A stretch of 21,303 nucleotides of DNA from Gamarada debralockiae (lineage: Eukaryota > Ascomycota > Leotiomycetes > Helotiales > Hyphodiscaceae): positions 1 to 21,303 of the forward strand of contig NXFV01001628.1 of the NCBI GenBank assembly GCA_002803225.1. The letters are read 5' to 3'. Of this stretch, positions 10,027 to 17,989 are shown in pieces; position 1 is the first letter of the stretch, and each line of letters opens with the position of its first letter. The notes below the pieces were generated by a model, which was not told the origin of the DNA, searched no databases, and was given only the letters and a program-made list of their open reading frames with translations. Made by a program: the position numbers and the translations under genes.

Positions 10027-10907
10027 ATGGCCAGCATCATGTCCCGTACAGCTCCACGAGCATTCTTCTGCCTTCGCTCAACACAGCTGAGCAACTGCAA
10101 GAGACCTACTGCTCCTCTGTTTTGCCGCTTCATTGCCACTGCAGCAGAGCAACCACGACTTCGTCTTGGTTCAACAGGTAAGACCACTTCTAATCAATGT
10201 CAAAATACGTAAAAGGTTCATTGTTACATATAGCACCCAATTTCAAGGCCAAAACAACCCATGGGGACATCGATTTCCATCAATTCCTCGGCGATAAGTG
10301 GGGTATTTTGTTCTCACACCCAGCAGATTTCACGCCAGTCTGTACAACAGAACTTGGCGCATTTGCGAAACTAAAAGATGAATTCGAAGCCCGGGGTGTC
10401 AAGATGATCGGTTTGGTACGTTCAATCTCCCTCCAGACTATGTTGGCAATTGCTAATAGGCACTGATAGAGTGCGAACGATCTGACCTCCCACGGAAAAT
10501 GGATTGAGGACATTAACGAAATCTCCAAAACCAACCTCCAATTCCCCATCATCGCCGACGCAGATCGCAAGGTCGCATGGCTATACGATATGCTTGATGC
10601 ACAAGATCTCGAGAACATCGATGAGAAGGGCATTGCGTTCACGATCCGTTCAGTGTTTATTATTGATCCGGCGAAGAAGATCCGTCTTACGATGATGTAT
10701 CCTGCGAGCTGTGGACGAAATACAGCGGAGGTGCTAAGGGTTATTGATTCGTTGCAGACGGCAGACAAGAAAGGAATTACAACACCGATTGATTGGCAGG
10801 TTGGGGATGATGTTATTGTGCCACCAACTGTGACAACGGAAGATGCGAGGAAGAAATTTGGGGAGGTGAGGGAGGTTAAGCCTTATTTGAGATTTACGAA
10901 AATTTAG
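10027..10907 (+). CDS. prx1: Mitochondrial 1-Cys peroxiredoxin (Prx6/Prx1 type), 3 exons, 256 aa
   Basis: Exons 10027-10177, 10234-10415 and 10470-10907; introns of 56 bp (GTAAGA-TAG) and 54 bp (GTACGT-TAG with a GCTAAT branch). Phases join to 256 codons plus stop. Residues 1-50 are an Arg/Ser/Ala-rich, acid-poor presequence (MASIMSRTAPRAFF...) typical of mitochondrial import. The AhpC/TSA fold follows: APNF, then HPADFTPVCTTE with the peroxidatic Cys87, then the 1-Cys-type C-terminal domain (TTPIDWQVGDDVIVPP, ending KPYLRFTKI). The family reduces H2O2, alkyl hydroperoxides and peroxynitrite, with glutathione or thioredoxin as reductant; yeast Prx1 is the mitochondrial model. A second Cys sits at 192 in YPASCGRN, where relatives I remember have Thr or Ser. 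An in-frame ATG inside intron 1 (10197) would give a form lacking the presequence if the intron were kept. Confidence 0.95.
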
Positions 10908-11448
10908 ATGTGGACTTCTTTTCATGGATGTACAGCACCAAAGAATTCCCAGACCTTTCTGCGTCTCCCTTTGTTCATCTGTTCATCTGCTCTATCCTCT
11001 CTGCTTGCGCTTCCATTGGCCCTCTTCTCATGGGAAATGTAGACATCGAACCCAACAGTACGAACAAGCAACACATTCCTCCATCCAGTTGTTGTATCAC
11101 AAGTCATAATTACGCCTGCTTCGTGTCAGAATTCCCAACTTGCTCAACTGGGTTCAAGGACAAACCATCTTCCCATCACTTCACGGTCCAGTGTTCCAGT
11201 TCAATGATGCTCCGGACACACTTTGCCTTAGCCTCCTCCTTGATATCCTCCTTCGTTCCCGTGCTCAAGGTATGCTTGTCCCATCGCTCCTCCAAAGGCT
11301 CTTCCATCTCGATGTACGTCACCCTATGTTCATCATCCCAAGGCATAGTACCACCCGCTACTTGCTAGTACACATCGCCATATCCAGCGTAATATCAGGA
11401 CACTGACAAGAAGTCGTTCCCAAACCTTAAATACATCACTGCCCCTCC
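10908..11448. other. 3' region between peroxiredoxin and BTB gene
   Basis: This holds the 3' UTR of the plus-strand peroxiredoxin and the tail of the minus-strand BTB gene. Open frames on the plus strand here (for example 10910-11368) have no protein-like features I can defend. The one frame with coding-like composition is 11176-11346 on the minus strand, listed separately. Confidence 0.4.
11176..11346 (-). CDS. Small acidic ORF, 56 aa
   Basis: Begins ATG at 11346, MPWDDEHRVTYIEMEEPLEE, continues with a Lys/Glu-rich segment (GTKEDIKEEAKAKCV) and ends IIELEHWTVK. The charge pattern would suit an amphipathic helix and looks more like protein than the overlapping plus-strand frames. It lies 103 bp downstream of the BTB stop, on the same strand, and a TACTAG...GTAG just upstream could be an intron end, so it might be a terminal exon. 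Family not recognised. Confidence 0.3.
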   Translation of the reverse strand: MPWDDEHRVTYIEMEEPLEERWDKHTLSTGTKEDIKEEAKAKCVRSIIELEHWTVK

Positions 11449-12036
11449 TCATGCCGCAAAAGGATTCTTGCAGACCATTGAATGCGCCGCGAATTTTCTT
11501 AATGGCGAGCCTTTCTTGACGACTTGGTACATAGCCTCAATGCCTTCCACACATGGCCAAGATGCAGTTTCCTGATTGCAATAAGCGCGATAGTTCTCCA
11601 GACACCTATTCTGGAAACCAGGTGCCTTCAGAAAAGTACCAAGCTCCCAAAGTTGAGCAGCTCCAACCATGCGGAGTCCTTCACTAATATAGCTCAAACC
11701 TCGAGGAACTTTCCTGTAGAGATATATGAAGCGAAGTTGGCGAATAGAGCAGCTTTGGTGACGGGCAGTGCGATTTCCTCATCTTCGTCATCTTCGTCAT
11801 CTTCGTCGAAGGAAGGGTCGGAGAATCGGGCCGCGAAGCAGCAGGAGTGGAGGCAGAGCAGCTCCTTGTGGACTCTGAAGACTTTCTTGTCTGTTCCAAC
11901 AATAAGGTGGACCACTTCGCTGAATAGGATAATCCTTTGTTCAAAAGTTAGTATTGCATCTGTGAAAATGACGATCAAGGCGGGTACTCACTTGGCGGTG
12001 ATGGCGGAGTGTGTCTCAGGATTCTTTCCTTCTCAC
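11449..12036 (-). pseudogene. Fungal BTB/POZ domain protein, frameshifted
   Basis: The upstream exon ends at 11992 and reads ...EGKNPETHSAITAK. An intron at 11991-11935 (57 bp, GTGAGT, TACTAAC branch, AAAG) joins it to IILFSEVVHLIVGTDKKVF, the start of a fungal BTB domain, then RVHKELLCLHSCCFAARF, an acidic DEDDEDDEDEE insert coded by a repeat, and ALPVTKAALFANFASYISTG. At about 11697-11705 the reading jumps one frame and continues as GLSYISEGLRMVGAAQLWEL and GTFLKAPGFQNRCLENYRAY, ending NPFAA at 11449. The halves fit one protein. No ATG lies in frame upstream of the first exon (TGA at about 12037), so either a first exon is missing from my model or the start is lost. BTB proteins of this type are dimerisation or cullin-adaptor proteins. 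One sequencing error could also explain the shift. Confidence 0.6.
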
Positions 12037-12548
12037 ATTCAATCATGTTTTCATGTTGCTCAAAACAAGTGCATTCCGGTAAACTCGCTCTTCTTGCTTC
12101 CCCCGTCATGGCTGAGGATTCCAGTGTGTCGACCATCATTCTGGAGAGATGAAAGGAAAGACAAGTTCATGCAGGACACGTAAAGTTGAGCCGTGAGCTT
12201 TCCTGGCACCGCGAAGTGAATTTGGGCGTGATCAATCAAATGACTTGCGCGAACGTAAGGGACGGTTTCAGGCGTCCTCTGTGTCGAACGAGGGTGAACT
12301 GAAGACGGGAAGCTTGAGACATGCAGAAGGCAGGACAAAATGGGACAAATGGCTGCAGAGCGTATTGTAACGAAAAGCCATCATCTTGAGATTTCCCATA
12401 CTTGGTCACCCTGGCCTTATGTTTCAAAGAATAGCAATTAATGTATGTACACAGAATGTAAAGTCCATCAACCTTTTTAGGCGGTCCATAACTGCCAACC
12501 TCCCTAAAACTAGCTCACACCAATCTCATCTCTCATCTTCAAAACATC
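12037..12548. other. Intergenic stretch
   Basis: Frames are open on the minus strand (12060-12338, 12236-12427), but their translations lack any domain or convincing composition. The missing first exon of the BTB gene may lie here. Nothing else seen. Confidence 0.4.
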
Positions 12549-12791
12549 TTAGTAGGTGACCTTGCCATAACCAGCATTGCTAGTAACGCTGGAAACAACA
12601 GTAGTGTACGCAGAAGCGCTCGCAACATTGTTGTCTGGTTCGATTTCGTGCAAGACTGGACAGAAAATGAATGAGCCTGGAACCAATGTCTCGGAAGCTG
12701 ACGTTGCAATCGACCAACGAGAGAAGAGGCCAGGCCAACGACCCTTGACGTTGGATATGCGGGTTGATAGGGGATGTTGTGATGGGCTCAA
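12549..12791 (-). CDS. Possible small gene or last exon
   Basis: An 80-codon frame whose second half reads SASETLVPGSFIFCPVLHEI and VASASAYTTVVSSVTSNAGY, ending GKVTY. The Ser/Thr/Val-rich text resembles the ends of fungal wall or secreted proteins, but no signal peptide or family signature is present, and longer frames overlap it on both strands. Weak call. Confidence 0.2.
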   Translation of the reverse strand: MSPSQHPLSTRISNVKGRWPGLFSRWSIATSASETLVPGSFIFCPVLHEIEPDNNVASASAYTTVVSSVTSNAGYGKVTY

Positions 12792-13271
12792 GTTCGCAGA
12801 AGATTTTTGGTTTTTGTGGGGGTGGGGGGATCCAGTATTTTGAATCCCTCATATTGTGTGCCCGTCCTAGGATTGACCCTGGCGATTGCCTGCTCTCGGA
12901 AGATCTTTCTGGGCAGAGAACCCATGCATTGCCACCATTCAAGACTGGCAAGCCTTTCATCGTTATAGCAAGCTGCTCAAACCAGGGACTTAAAAATAAT
13001 GAACCGAGAGCAACACACGCCACATCACTTGAATTGCCAAAAGGCTTGACCCAAAATACTTTAATATTTGACCAATCCCATTTGTGAAAGGAAAACTCCC
13101 TATACAGATCCAAAGAACCGCGCCCAAATCAGAGTGGAAGTACCGCAAACTCCAGCCCATAGATAAAAAGCAGATCCGATACCACTAATTTTACCTCCTA
13201 AAACACCTTGGTATCCGATGCACCCTATGTGCGTGCTCGCTCAACCTTAAACACCATTCCAGCACCGTCAA
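12792..13271. other. Intergenic stretch downstream of the bZIP gene
   Basis: No gene supported. The minus frame 12580-13113 is open for 177 codons but its translation looks random (irregular Cys, Trp and Pro, no domain). A poly-G/T-rich tract lies at 12806-12831. Confidence 0.4.
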
Positions 13272-14354
13272 TCATAGCAACTCGTCACTCCCACTCGCAA
13301 CGCTTTTCTCAATGGCATCGATAATCTCCCTCTCTTCAAACACTGGGCCTTGCCCATCGCACTTCGCGACCTGCTTGAGCCTCTCGCTCACGTGTCCTAC
13401 ATCTACAAGACCTCTCGCGTAAAGTGGGTGCTTGATGATATAATCCCACGTCGCACCCGCTGCCAGGAGTCTCTCCCCACTCTCACTTGTGACAATCCTG
13501 TGACTCGGCACCTTATTCTCGTGCGCATGAAGCACCTCTGTGTAAAAATCGGTGGGGGAATAGCGCATAGGCCCGGCGTCGGGAAGGGGCTCGGAGCCCC
13601 CGCGGTTGGAATGCCCAGATGTTGCTTTCAGGATTTCGTTTTCGGTGGCGGCTTTTTGCAGTTGTAGCTTTAGACGCTCGTTTTCTTCTGCCACATTCGC
13701 GGAGTTCTTTTCGAGGGCTGCGAGCTTGGCCTCGAGGTCTTTGACGTGGCGTTCTTTGCGCTCGCGGAAGGCTCGTTGTCTGCAGATGAATTGTTAGTGA
13801 GGTATGGGCTGAGGGAAGTGAGGGACGTACGCTGCGCGATTTTGAGCTTTGCGCCTGGACTGCGCAGGTGTCATGTTATCATCGTCGTCGCTGTTGCTTC
13901 CGCGTTTTGCGGCCTCATCGTTCATCTCCATATTCATATCGTAGCCATGAGTGCCATTTCCGTTGCTGCTGACAGATGGCTTGTGTTGGGATTGCGGAGT
14001 CGGAGGTTTTGGTTGTGAAGGGAGGCCATTGGCAGAAGCAGCATTGTTGAATTGGGAGTAATCGAAGTTTGGCTGGAATTGGTCGAAAGCATCCTGTTTC
14101 TGGGTCAGGAAGGGATGAGAATGATGATGCTGAGGTGGATAAACAGGCTGATGAGGGGACGAAGGAGAAGGGTGGTGGTGAGCGGAATAATGAGAATGAT
14201 GAGAAGAGATAGGAGATGCTAGATTTAAGGGAACACCACGAACAGGGGAGTTGCTGAAATCATCTGAGTTGGCGGATCCGGTATGCGCGGGTGTTGGTGG
14301 GAGTCCCAGGAATTGGTAAGGTTGCGGGGCAGCGGTGAAATAAGGGTAATCCAT
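13272..14354 (-). CDS. AP-1/Yap-type bZIP transcription factor (Fcr3/KapC-like), 2 exons, 343 aa
   Basis: Exons 14354-13831 and 13779-13272; the 51-bp intron (GTACGT, CACTAAC branch, CTGCAG) lies inside the basic region, and phases join to 343 codons plus stop. The N-terminus is MDYPYFTAAPQPYQFLGLPP followed by TPAHTGSANSDDFSNSP, then His/Pro/Ser- and Gln-rich low complexity (residues 50-130). Basic region about 164-187 has QNRAAQRAFRERK, the NxxAQxxFR signature of Yap/Pap1 factors (N172, Q176, F179, R180). Zipper heptads run L190, L197, V204, L211, A218, L225. A conserved C-terminal domain (SPTDFYTEVLHAHENKVPSH onwards) contains a single Cys, so the redox-sensing Cys-rich domains of Yap1 are absent. 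Such factors bind TTA-x-TAA-type sites and act in stress or drug responses. The intact frame and typical lengths suggest a working gene. Confidence 0.93.
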
Positions 14355-15981
14355 CGTGAGTGATCTGCGAGAGCGTCAGGCAGGATCTTGGAGATAATGG
14401 ATGGGCTCTTTGGTGGAACTCGAGTAGCTGCGCTCCGGATGATCTGTCGACCCCAAGTTTGAGGATTGTCGTTGAAAGTTTATACTCTGGAGGTTTGATG
14501 AGAGTCCTTTCACCGTTCACGCTAGTCCTTGTAGATAAGCCTTACATTTATGGTCTGAGCTCAACTTTCTCCAAAACACCAATGAAAGAGGCACCGGGGC
14601 AGCCCGTCGAGCGGGCCGAGATCATCTTACGCATAGAAATGGCATGGAACGATGTGAATCGACCATAGAATTAACTTCTCACTGCATGATGCTTAACAAA
14701 ATAGCATAGAGCTCCTTGTATGGGGCTTGAGAGAGGCTTGGGGGGTAAGGCTCAAAAAGTCTGGGCTATCGCGCTCAGTCTACTATTTGTGGGATGGAGG
14801 CGGCCTTCCCGTAGCCAAAAAGAGCCGTGACGTGAGCGAAACTTCGGTCAACTCTAACTTGTCTTCGGGAGCCAGTAATATCTCCTGGTAGCTGACTGCA
14901 TATGGAGAGCATTCCAAGCTTGGTCAATCGATGCCCGGTCCGTAGAGCCTCGACGCCATGTTTGTCGATTATTCAGCCTATTATCCGGCGCCGGACGCTG
15001 CCACATCCTGATTTATGCTGGGGATGGAAGACGGGAGAGGACGGTCCCGATGGGAATTGAGACATTCTCTGAGGATTCTGGAAGGGCAGAATCGCTTGCT
15101 AGGCTGATTTTTCATGGGAAAGTCGTCAAAGCAAAAGCAGTGTGTACGGGAAGTGCTGGCCATCTCACATTGAATACAGATCTATTTATAGCAGTTAGAC
15201 GCCGAGGCGCGTAAGTCTCACCTCAGTCGCGAATAGGCAGAAGAGTTCTTCCTCAATTTTAGAACTCGAAAAAGGGTTGGTTGAAAGATCTTCTCTATTT
15301 GTAGATTCTGCTCTTTATTCTTGGCCTTTTAACTAACTTATGTGCATGATCTTTATTCACTCATTGGTAGTTGAATTGGGAGTGCGTGTTTTCAAGAGAC
15401 GTGATCACGACGAGTTGGACGATTCAGAGTCATGGGATTCAACGATGAAGGATTTAAAATACTTTGGGCGAATTATATGAAGGAATGTCTCTTTATTTAT
15501 AGATTTGGACGCCAAAGAAGAAGAGCTGTGTTACCTTCTAATCTGGGCGAGACGATATGTAGTCACGTGATAGAGGCATGCTCTCGTCATCTTGAGCCTT
15601 GAAGTTTATTATTGATCCCGAAGCAACGGGTAAGGGGAAATCGCGGAGGTTTCACATATGGGCCATTTCTCGGCAAGGCTTCTCAACCCAAGAAAGGGAT
15701 GAGGTGACTTGAACTAGTCACGTGATTCATGAGCACAGAAAGAACCCAAAACCCGACCTGGAAGGTATTCCAAGTCTATAGCGGCGTCAAAGACTGGGAG
15801 TAGGATGTGGAACATTCATCAGTGGATAATTGTGTGTATTGGTTCCACCGAGGCCAACTGCGTTGTGTGCAAGCTTTCCAGACAAGTCAGGTGGTTTGCG
15901 TTTTTGTGACGGGCGGGTACTCTCGGCACCTTGTTGAAGGTCGTATGTAATGAAATAAGCACATTTTCTGATAAAAACATG
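14355..15981. other. Long intergenic region upstream of the bZIP gene
   Basis: Contains the bZIP promoter and presumably a long 5' leader. Two perfect TCACGTGA octamers occur at 15563-15570 and 15718-15725. Short frames (14360-14668 plus, 14981-15163 minus, 15787-16023 minus) show no domain and are left out. No repeat family recognised. Confidence 0.45.
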
Positions 15982-16001
15982 TCCGATATAGTGTAGGGGT
16001 T

Positions 16002-16058
16002 GTACGTAACATACTTTCAACATCCCAAAATAATCTGAATTCTAATTCCTCATTCCAG
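16002..16058 (+). other. Spliceosomal-type intron in the D loop of tRNA-Glu, 57 bp
   Basis: Begins GTACGT, has TTCTAATTCC with the A of CTAAT 13 nt before the end, and ends CATTCCAG. Removing it closes the D arm (GTGT, loop AGGGGTTA, ACAT). Length and signals match the protein-gene introns of this window (for example 54 bp with GTACGT in the peroxiredoxin gene). Confidence 0.8.
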
Positions 16059-16075
16059 AACATACTCCGCTTTCA

Positions 16076-16095
16076 TGGCAGCAATGTCTACAGTA
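16076..16095 (+). other. Canonical-position tRNA intron, 20 nt
   Basis: Lies directly after A37, the usual nuclear tRNA intron site. It lacks GT-AG ends. Its third-last base is G, able to pair with C32 (the anticodon-intron pair used by eukaryotic tRNA splicing endonuclease). Confidence 0.75.
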
Positions 16096-16106
16096 CCGGA
16101 GAGCCC

Positions 16107-16159
16107 GTAGGTTATCACCAGCTACCTTGATACAGTACTTCATGCTAACAATTGTTCAG
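16107..16159 (+). other. Spliceosomal-type intron in the T stem of tRNA-Glu, 53 bp
   Basis: Begins GTAGGT, has TGCTAAC with 12 nt to the end, and ends TTGTTCAG. Only this boundary restores all five T-stem pairs: moving it one base either way creates a G-G mismatch at 49/65 or 50/64. The structural boundary and the GT-AG rule therefore agree independently. Confidence 0.82.
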
Positions 16160-16190
16160 CGGGTTCGATTCCCGGTATCGGAAAAATAAA

Positions 16191-16197
16191 TTTTTTT
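16191..16197 (+). terminator. Pol III terminator
   Basis: Seven T starting 8 nt after the tRNA discriminator base, the standard Pol III stop signal. Confidence 0.85.
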
Positions 16198-16208
16198 CAC
16201 ATTTTTGT

Positions 16209-16523
16209 CTAAATATCTAAGATTTTTTTTGGCTCTGAATGTTTTTTTGTGGACTCTTTAGACAGTGTGGCCTCGCTTCGGAGATTTCCCGTGCGCTGAG
16301 GCAAAATAACATTGGCACGAGGGGCCTGTACTCCTCCAGCAACAGCTGCAACCACCAAACGACAATAATCGTGATCAGCAGGTAAAACCGGCTTGATAAA
16401 AGCAGCAAGGCGAGGAGGGCAGCTAAATTCCTTTTTACCTCGGTTTCTGACTCCAGGATATCTTTTCACTGGAATTTTCCGATAACTGTGCCAATCAACC
16501 TTACAATCGCAAGTATGCGCCAT
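16209..16523 (-). CDS. Hypothetical ORF, 104 aa
   Basis: Starts MAHTCDCKVDWHSYRKIPVK and ends EPKKILDI; basic, with one Ala/Val-rich stretch (YCRLVVAAVAGGV). It converges on the tRNA gene and stops 12 bp beyond its terminator. No family recognised; a second minus frame overlaps it. It may be chance. Confidence 0.25.
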   Translation of the reverse strand: MAHTCDCKVDWHSYRKIPVKRYPGVRNRGKKEFSCPPRLAAFIKPVLPADHDYCRLVVAAVAGGVQAPRANVILPQRTGNLRSEATLSKESTKKHSEPKKILDI

Positions 16524-16902
16524 CGCACATCATACGAACCAGGAAAACTTGAAAGAGAAGCTTTGATTTCTGTTAGTCAAAATAGATCTAGAGTACCTAT
16601 CTAAGGTTTGTGTCGCCTCCTCTTTGCGATTAAGACGCAACCCAAGGAACTCCATAGACTAGTCTCTACCTTGCCACCTCCGAGACACCTTGGTGTTCTC
16701 TCTAAAAGATTTTACAGTGCCTACCATACATAGGAAACAAGACAAAAGACAGATAGTCAAAGAGAAGAATACCGTAATGATCTGTTCTTTAATCTCTTTC
16801 AAGCTCACTAGGAACTTAGGAAGGTCATAGGTTAAATATCCGCGAAGGATCTTTCTCACTGTCATCTGGACTAACGCTCTGTTGTCGAATACTAAAAAAA
16901 CC
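16524..16902. other. Upstream region of the HTH-repeat gene
   Basis: No gene supported. The minus frame 16659-16916 has a hydrophobic stretch but no other support and overlaps the start of the plus-strand gene. Confidence 0.4.
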
Positions 16903-17987
16903 ATGATTGACCTCAATCCTTATCGCGAGGAAATCAAAGCTGCTCTCGAACGAGGGATAATTGTGCGAGAGATTTGCGGAATTCTCGAGAAGAACCATAA
17001 AGTCAAAGTTTCGGAACCTGTTGAATTAGATATATTCGACTAAGGAGAGAAGACTCGTCGGGTTGCCAGAACCCGAGATATGTACAAACAACCGTTACCA
17101 TAGCAACTGACGCTAAGCCTGATTTGACAGAACCGACACTATGGAGAAGAGTGATAGAATGGGGCTTTACCCGCCTAAACACAAGGCCGAAGACACGCGG
17201 AACAAAACCGGGCAAGTTAAATCCTTATCGACGTGAAATCGAAGTGGCGATCGAGCAAGGTAAGAACCCACGAGAAATCAGTGCACTCTTGGACGCAAGG
17301 CACAAATTCAAGGTATCACACATGACTGTGTGGAGGAGTGCTGTCGGATGGGGCTTACTTAGTGGAGGGCATATAAGCGGGCCAAAGGTCAGTATTCAGT
17401 TCCTCAATTGATATAATTTCGCTGATCAACAGTCGGACGATTCTTATGACGAAGAGGATCCTGAAATCCCCGGCAGCCTACTATCCCCAAATGAAGTTTT
17501 CGATCGCTTCCAAAAAGCCGAGCCAGAAAGCATAATGGGGTTAGAGAAGGATGAGTTCGAAGACGTCGAGGTCGACTTATCAGGCATGGACACTAATATA
17601 CCAGATAACCACTTCCAGCAAACCATGCACCCCTGGAACAACGAAGATAAGATGGAGATATCTGAGCAAGACAGCCCTGCGGGCCAAGCCCCTGCCGGTC
17701 ATCCCGATATCGAACTGAATACCTCCCGCGGTGATTTATTTAGGACTAGGTTCAAGGAGACTTCAGGAGAGAGCCAGCCGCCCGATTCGGACATGACTGA
17801 GCTTGAGAATTTTACCTCCGACCCTCAACATCCCAGCCCCAAGTCCCTCGACAATCAATTGCTTTCTACCGCCGAAGAAGACAGGATTCAATGGATGGCT
17901 CTTCACTTGGTGTACATATGTGATTTTCTGGAGGTGATAGGAACGGTTCCTAATGCATCAGGCGTCGGTAATCTTCAAGGAGACTAG
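16903..17987 (+). pseudogene. N-terminal part of a decayed protein with tandem HTH-like repeats
   Basis: From ATG 16903: MIDLNPYREEIKAALERG...VREICGILEKNHKVKVSEP, a helix-turn-helix-like unit found in many fungal hypothetical proteins (NPYREEI ... I ... L ... H-x-KVS-x-x-TLxR ... WG). The reading then shifts frame near 17020 to IRYIRLRREDSSG and runs on to TEPTLWRRVIEWGFTRL (ATG 17124 in this frame). A second unit follows, NPYRREIEVAIEQGKNPREI...KVSHMTVWRSAVGWGL. An intron at 17388-17432 (45 bp, GTCAGT-ACAG, phase 0) joins to SDDSYDEEDPEIPGSLLSP and a long acidic, probably disordered, region ending at TAG 17985. Sequence similar to the rest of the protein starts again in another frame at 17988. 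DNA binding is likely from the repeats; the actual function is unknown. Confidence 0.55.
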
Positions 17988-17989
17988 CT

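Larger units (their letters stand above)
15982..16183 (+). tRNA. trnE(UUC): tRNA-Glu(UUC) gene split by three introns
   Basis: Four pieces (15982-16001, 16059-16075, 16096-16106, 16160-16183) join to a 72-nt tRNA including the discriminator. Acceptor TCCGATA/TATCGGA (7 pairs), D stem GTGT/ACAT (with one G-U), anticodon stem CTCCG/CGGAG, loop CTTTCAC with anticodon TTC, 4-nt variable region AGCC, T stem CCGGG/CCCGG around TTCGATT, discriminator A. The 5' end TCCGATATAGTGTA is the same as yeast tRNA-Glu(UUC) as I remember it. A box (TAGTGTAGGGG) and B box (GGTTCGATTCC) are each uninterrupted. No run of four T occurs between 15982 and 16183; a T7 run follows at 16191. Inserts: 57 bp in the D loop, 20 bp at the usual 37/38 site, 53 bp between positions 49 and 50. 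An unspliced reading gives no stable cloverleaf, so a covariance search that only allows anticodon-loop introns would miss or call it a pseudogene. Confidence 0.88.

Noticed and set aside
10280..10768. 162-aa minus-strand frame over the peroxiredoxin gene
   Set aside because: It is antisense to conserved peroxiredoxin exons and crosses both an exon-intron boundary and the active site; a shadow frame.
12580..13113. 177-aa minus-strand frame
   Set aside because: Long but with no domain, irregular composition and no intron signals that would extend it; probably chance openness in moderately GC-rich DNA.
14981..15163. 60-aa minus-strand frame upstream of the bZIP gene
   Set aside because: No domain, no supporting signals, and the length is within chance expectation.
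15982..16183. Reading the tRNA-like sequence as a tRNA pseudogene with random insertions
   Set aside because: All four stems are fully paired once the inserts are removed, the inserts carry donor, branch and acceptor signals, and promoter boxes and terminator are intact. Decay would not preserve all of these together.
16097..16183. A second, separate tRNA starting near ACCGGAGAGCCC
   Set aside because: No 5' strand there pairs with TATCGGA and no acceptable anticodon arm forms; the segment fits instead as the anticodon 3' arm plus T-stem insert of the upstream tRNA.
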